A stretch of DNA of 6,531 nt, from NCBI GenBank assembly GCA_014874425.1, contig JACWAG010000488.1, positions 1 to 6,531 of the forward strand. The letters are read 5' to 3'. Under the pieces are notes generated by a model, which saw only the letters and a program-made list of their open reading frames with translations, ran no database searches and was not told the DNA's origin. The position numbers and the translations under genes were made by a program. Origin of the DNA: Syntrophaceae bacterium (lineage in GTDB: Bacteria > Desulfobacterota > Desulfomonilia > Desulfomonilales > Desulfomonilaceae). Position 1 is the first letter of the stretch. Each line of letters begins with the position of its first letter. Shown here piece after piece: positions 6,145-6,531 of the stretch.

Positions 6145-6531
6145 TTAACAATTTAGGCAATTAGGCGGTCTTTGTCCGTTTAACCCTGCGCTTAGATTTT
6201 TAACAGCGAGCTTTCCCATAGCGATTCTGGTTTCAATTGTAGCGCTTCCAATATGCGGAGTGAGGACGGTGTTGTTGAGTTCCGCCAGGCCCTCAGCTAG
6301 TTTGGGCTCTTTTTCGTAAACATCCAGACCGGCCCCTGCGATTTTCTTTGCCTTGAGAGCGTCCACTAGGGCGTTCTCATTGATTACAGGGCCCCGTGAG
6401 ACATTTATCAGGAATGCCGATGGTTTCATCAAGCCCAGTTCATTTGCTCCTATGAGACCTCTGGATTGGTCATTCAATAATACGTGTATAGAGACGAAAT
6501 CAGATTCCTTTAATAAAGTTTCCAGACTGTC
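6145..6531 (-). CDS. D-2-hydroxyacid dehydrogenase, C-terminal part (glyoxylate/hydroxypyruvate reductase-like), cut by the right edge
   Basis: The reading frame stays open from the window edge to the TAA at 6147-6145, giving 128 residues of the C-terminal part. A TTG at 6477 is internal, not a start: the preceding residues, LLKESDFVSIHVLLN, are ordinary family sequence. The family reduces 2-oxoacids with NAD(P)H or runs the reverse reaction. Visible catalytic residues are Arg in INVSRGPVINE, Glu in LDVYEKEP and His in LTPHIGSAT, so the active site is complete. The part with GxGxxG lies outside the window. The protein ends soon after the second Rossmann segment (GQRPPNCLNC) and has no ASB or ACT domain, which fits glyoxylate or hydroxypyruvate reductases better than long SerA. 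Substrate is not decidable from this fragment. moeA follows on the same strand and may be cotranscribed. Confidence 0.9.
   Translation of the reverse strand, partial: DSLETLLKESDFVSIHVLLNDQSRGLIGANELGLMKPSAFLINVSRGPVINENALVDALKAKKIAGAGLDVYEKEPKLAEGLAELNNTVLTPHIGSATIETRIAMGKLAVKNLSAGLNGQRPPNCLNC

Noticed and set aside
6145..6477. Complete 110-residue gene starting at the TTG at 6477
   Set aside because: The frame stays open upstream to the window edge and encodes conserved dehydrogenase sequence there, so the TTG is internal and the gene is partial.

Overview
The window holds seven protein-coding genes of an ordinary bacterial chromosome. Two of them are cut by the window edges. No RNA gene, insertion sequence, CRISPR array or phage signature is visible. 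Moderate base composition, Shine-Dalgarno sites of the AGGAGG type, a TTG start on purA and a molybdenum-cofactor gene fit a Gram-negative anaerobe, perhaps a Desulfobacterota-like lineage. That placement is inference from general appearance only.

Layout: (1) Positions 1-485, minus strand: two overlapping genes joined by an ATGA stop/start. The first is a 113-residue single-pass membrane protein. The second is the start of a protein with an export signal that runs off the left edge. Neither is recognised. (2) Positions 486-684: a divergent regulatory region with a good sigma70-like promoter facing serC and several AAAGAAT-type repeats. (3) Positions 685-4760, plus strand: serC, serA and purA in a tight row. 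They are phosphoserine aminotransferase, a long-form phosphoglycerate dehydrogenase homologue with ASB and ACT domains, and adenylosuccinate synthetase. (4) Positions 4761-4831: a short convergent gap with nested inverted repeats. (5) Positions 4832-6531, minus strand: moeA, preceded by the 3' part of a D-2-hydroxyacid dehydrogenase gene that enters from the right edge.

Together the plus-strand genes join serine synthesis to purine synthesis, which draws on serine-derived glycine and one-carbon units. serB is not in the window.

The most interesting signal is in the SerA homologue. Its fold, nucleotide-binding motif, ASB and ACT domains are intact and the frame is open. However, the catalytic Glu-His pair is replaced (Leu263 and Asp281), and several substrate-cradle residues differ as well. 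The partial dehydrogenase at the right edge keeps all three catalytic residues. MoeA also has a replaced active-site position: the Asp of the GED motif (E. coli Asp142) is Tyr.
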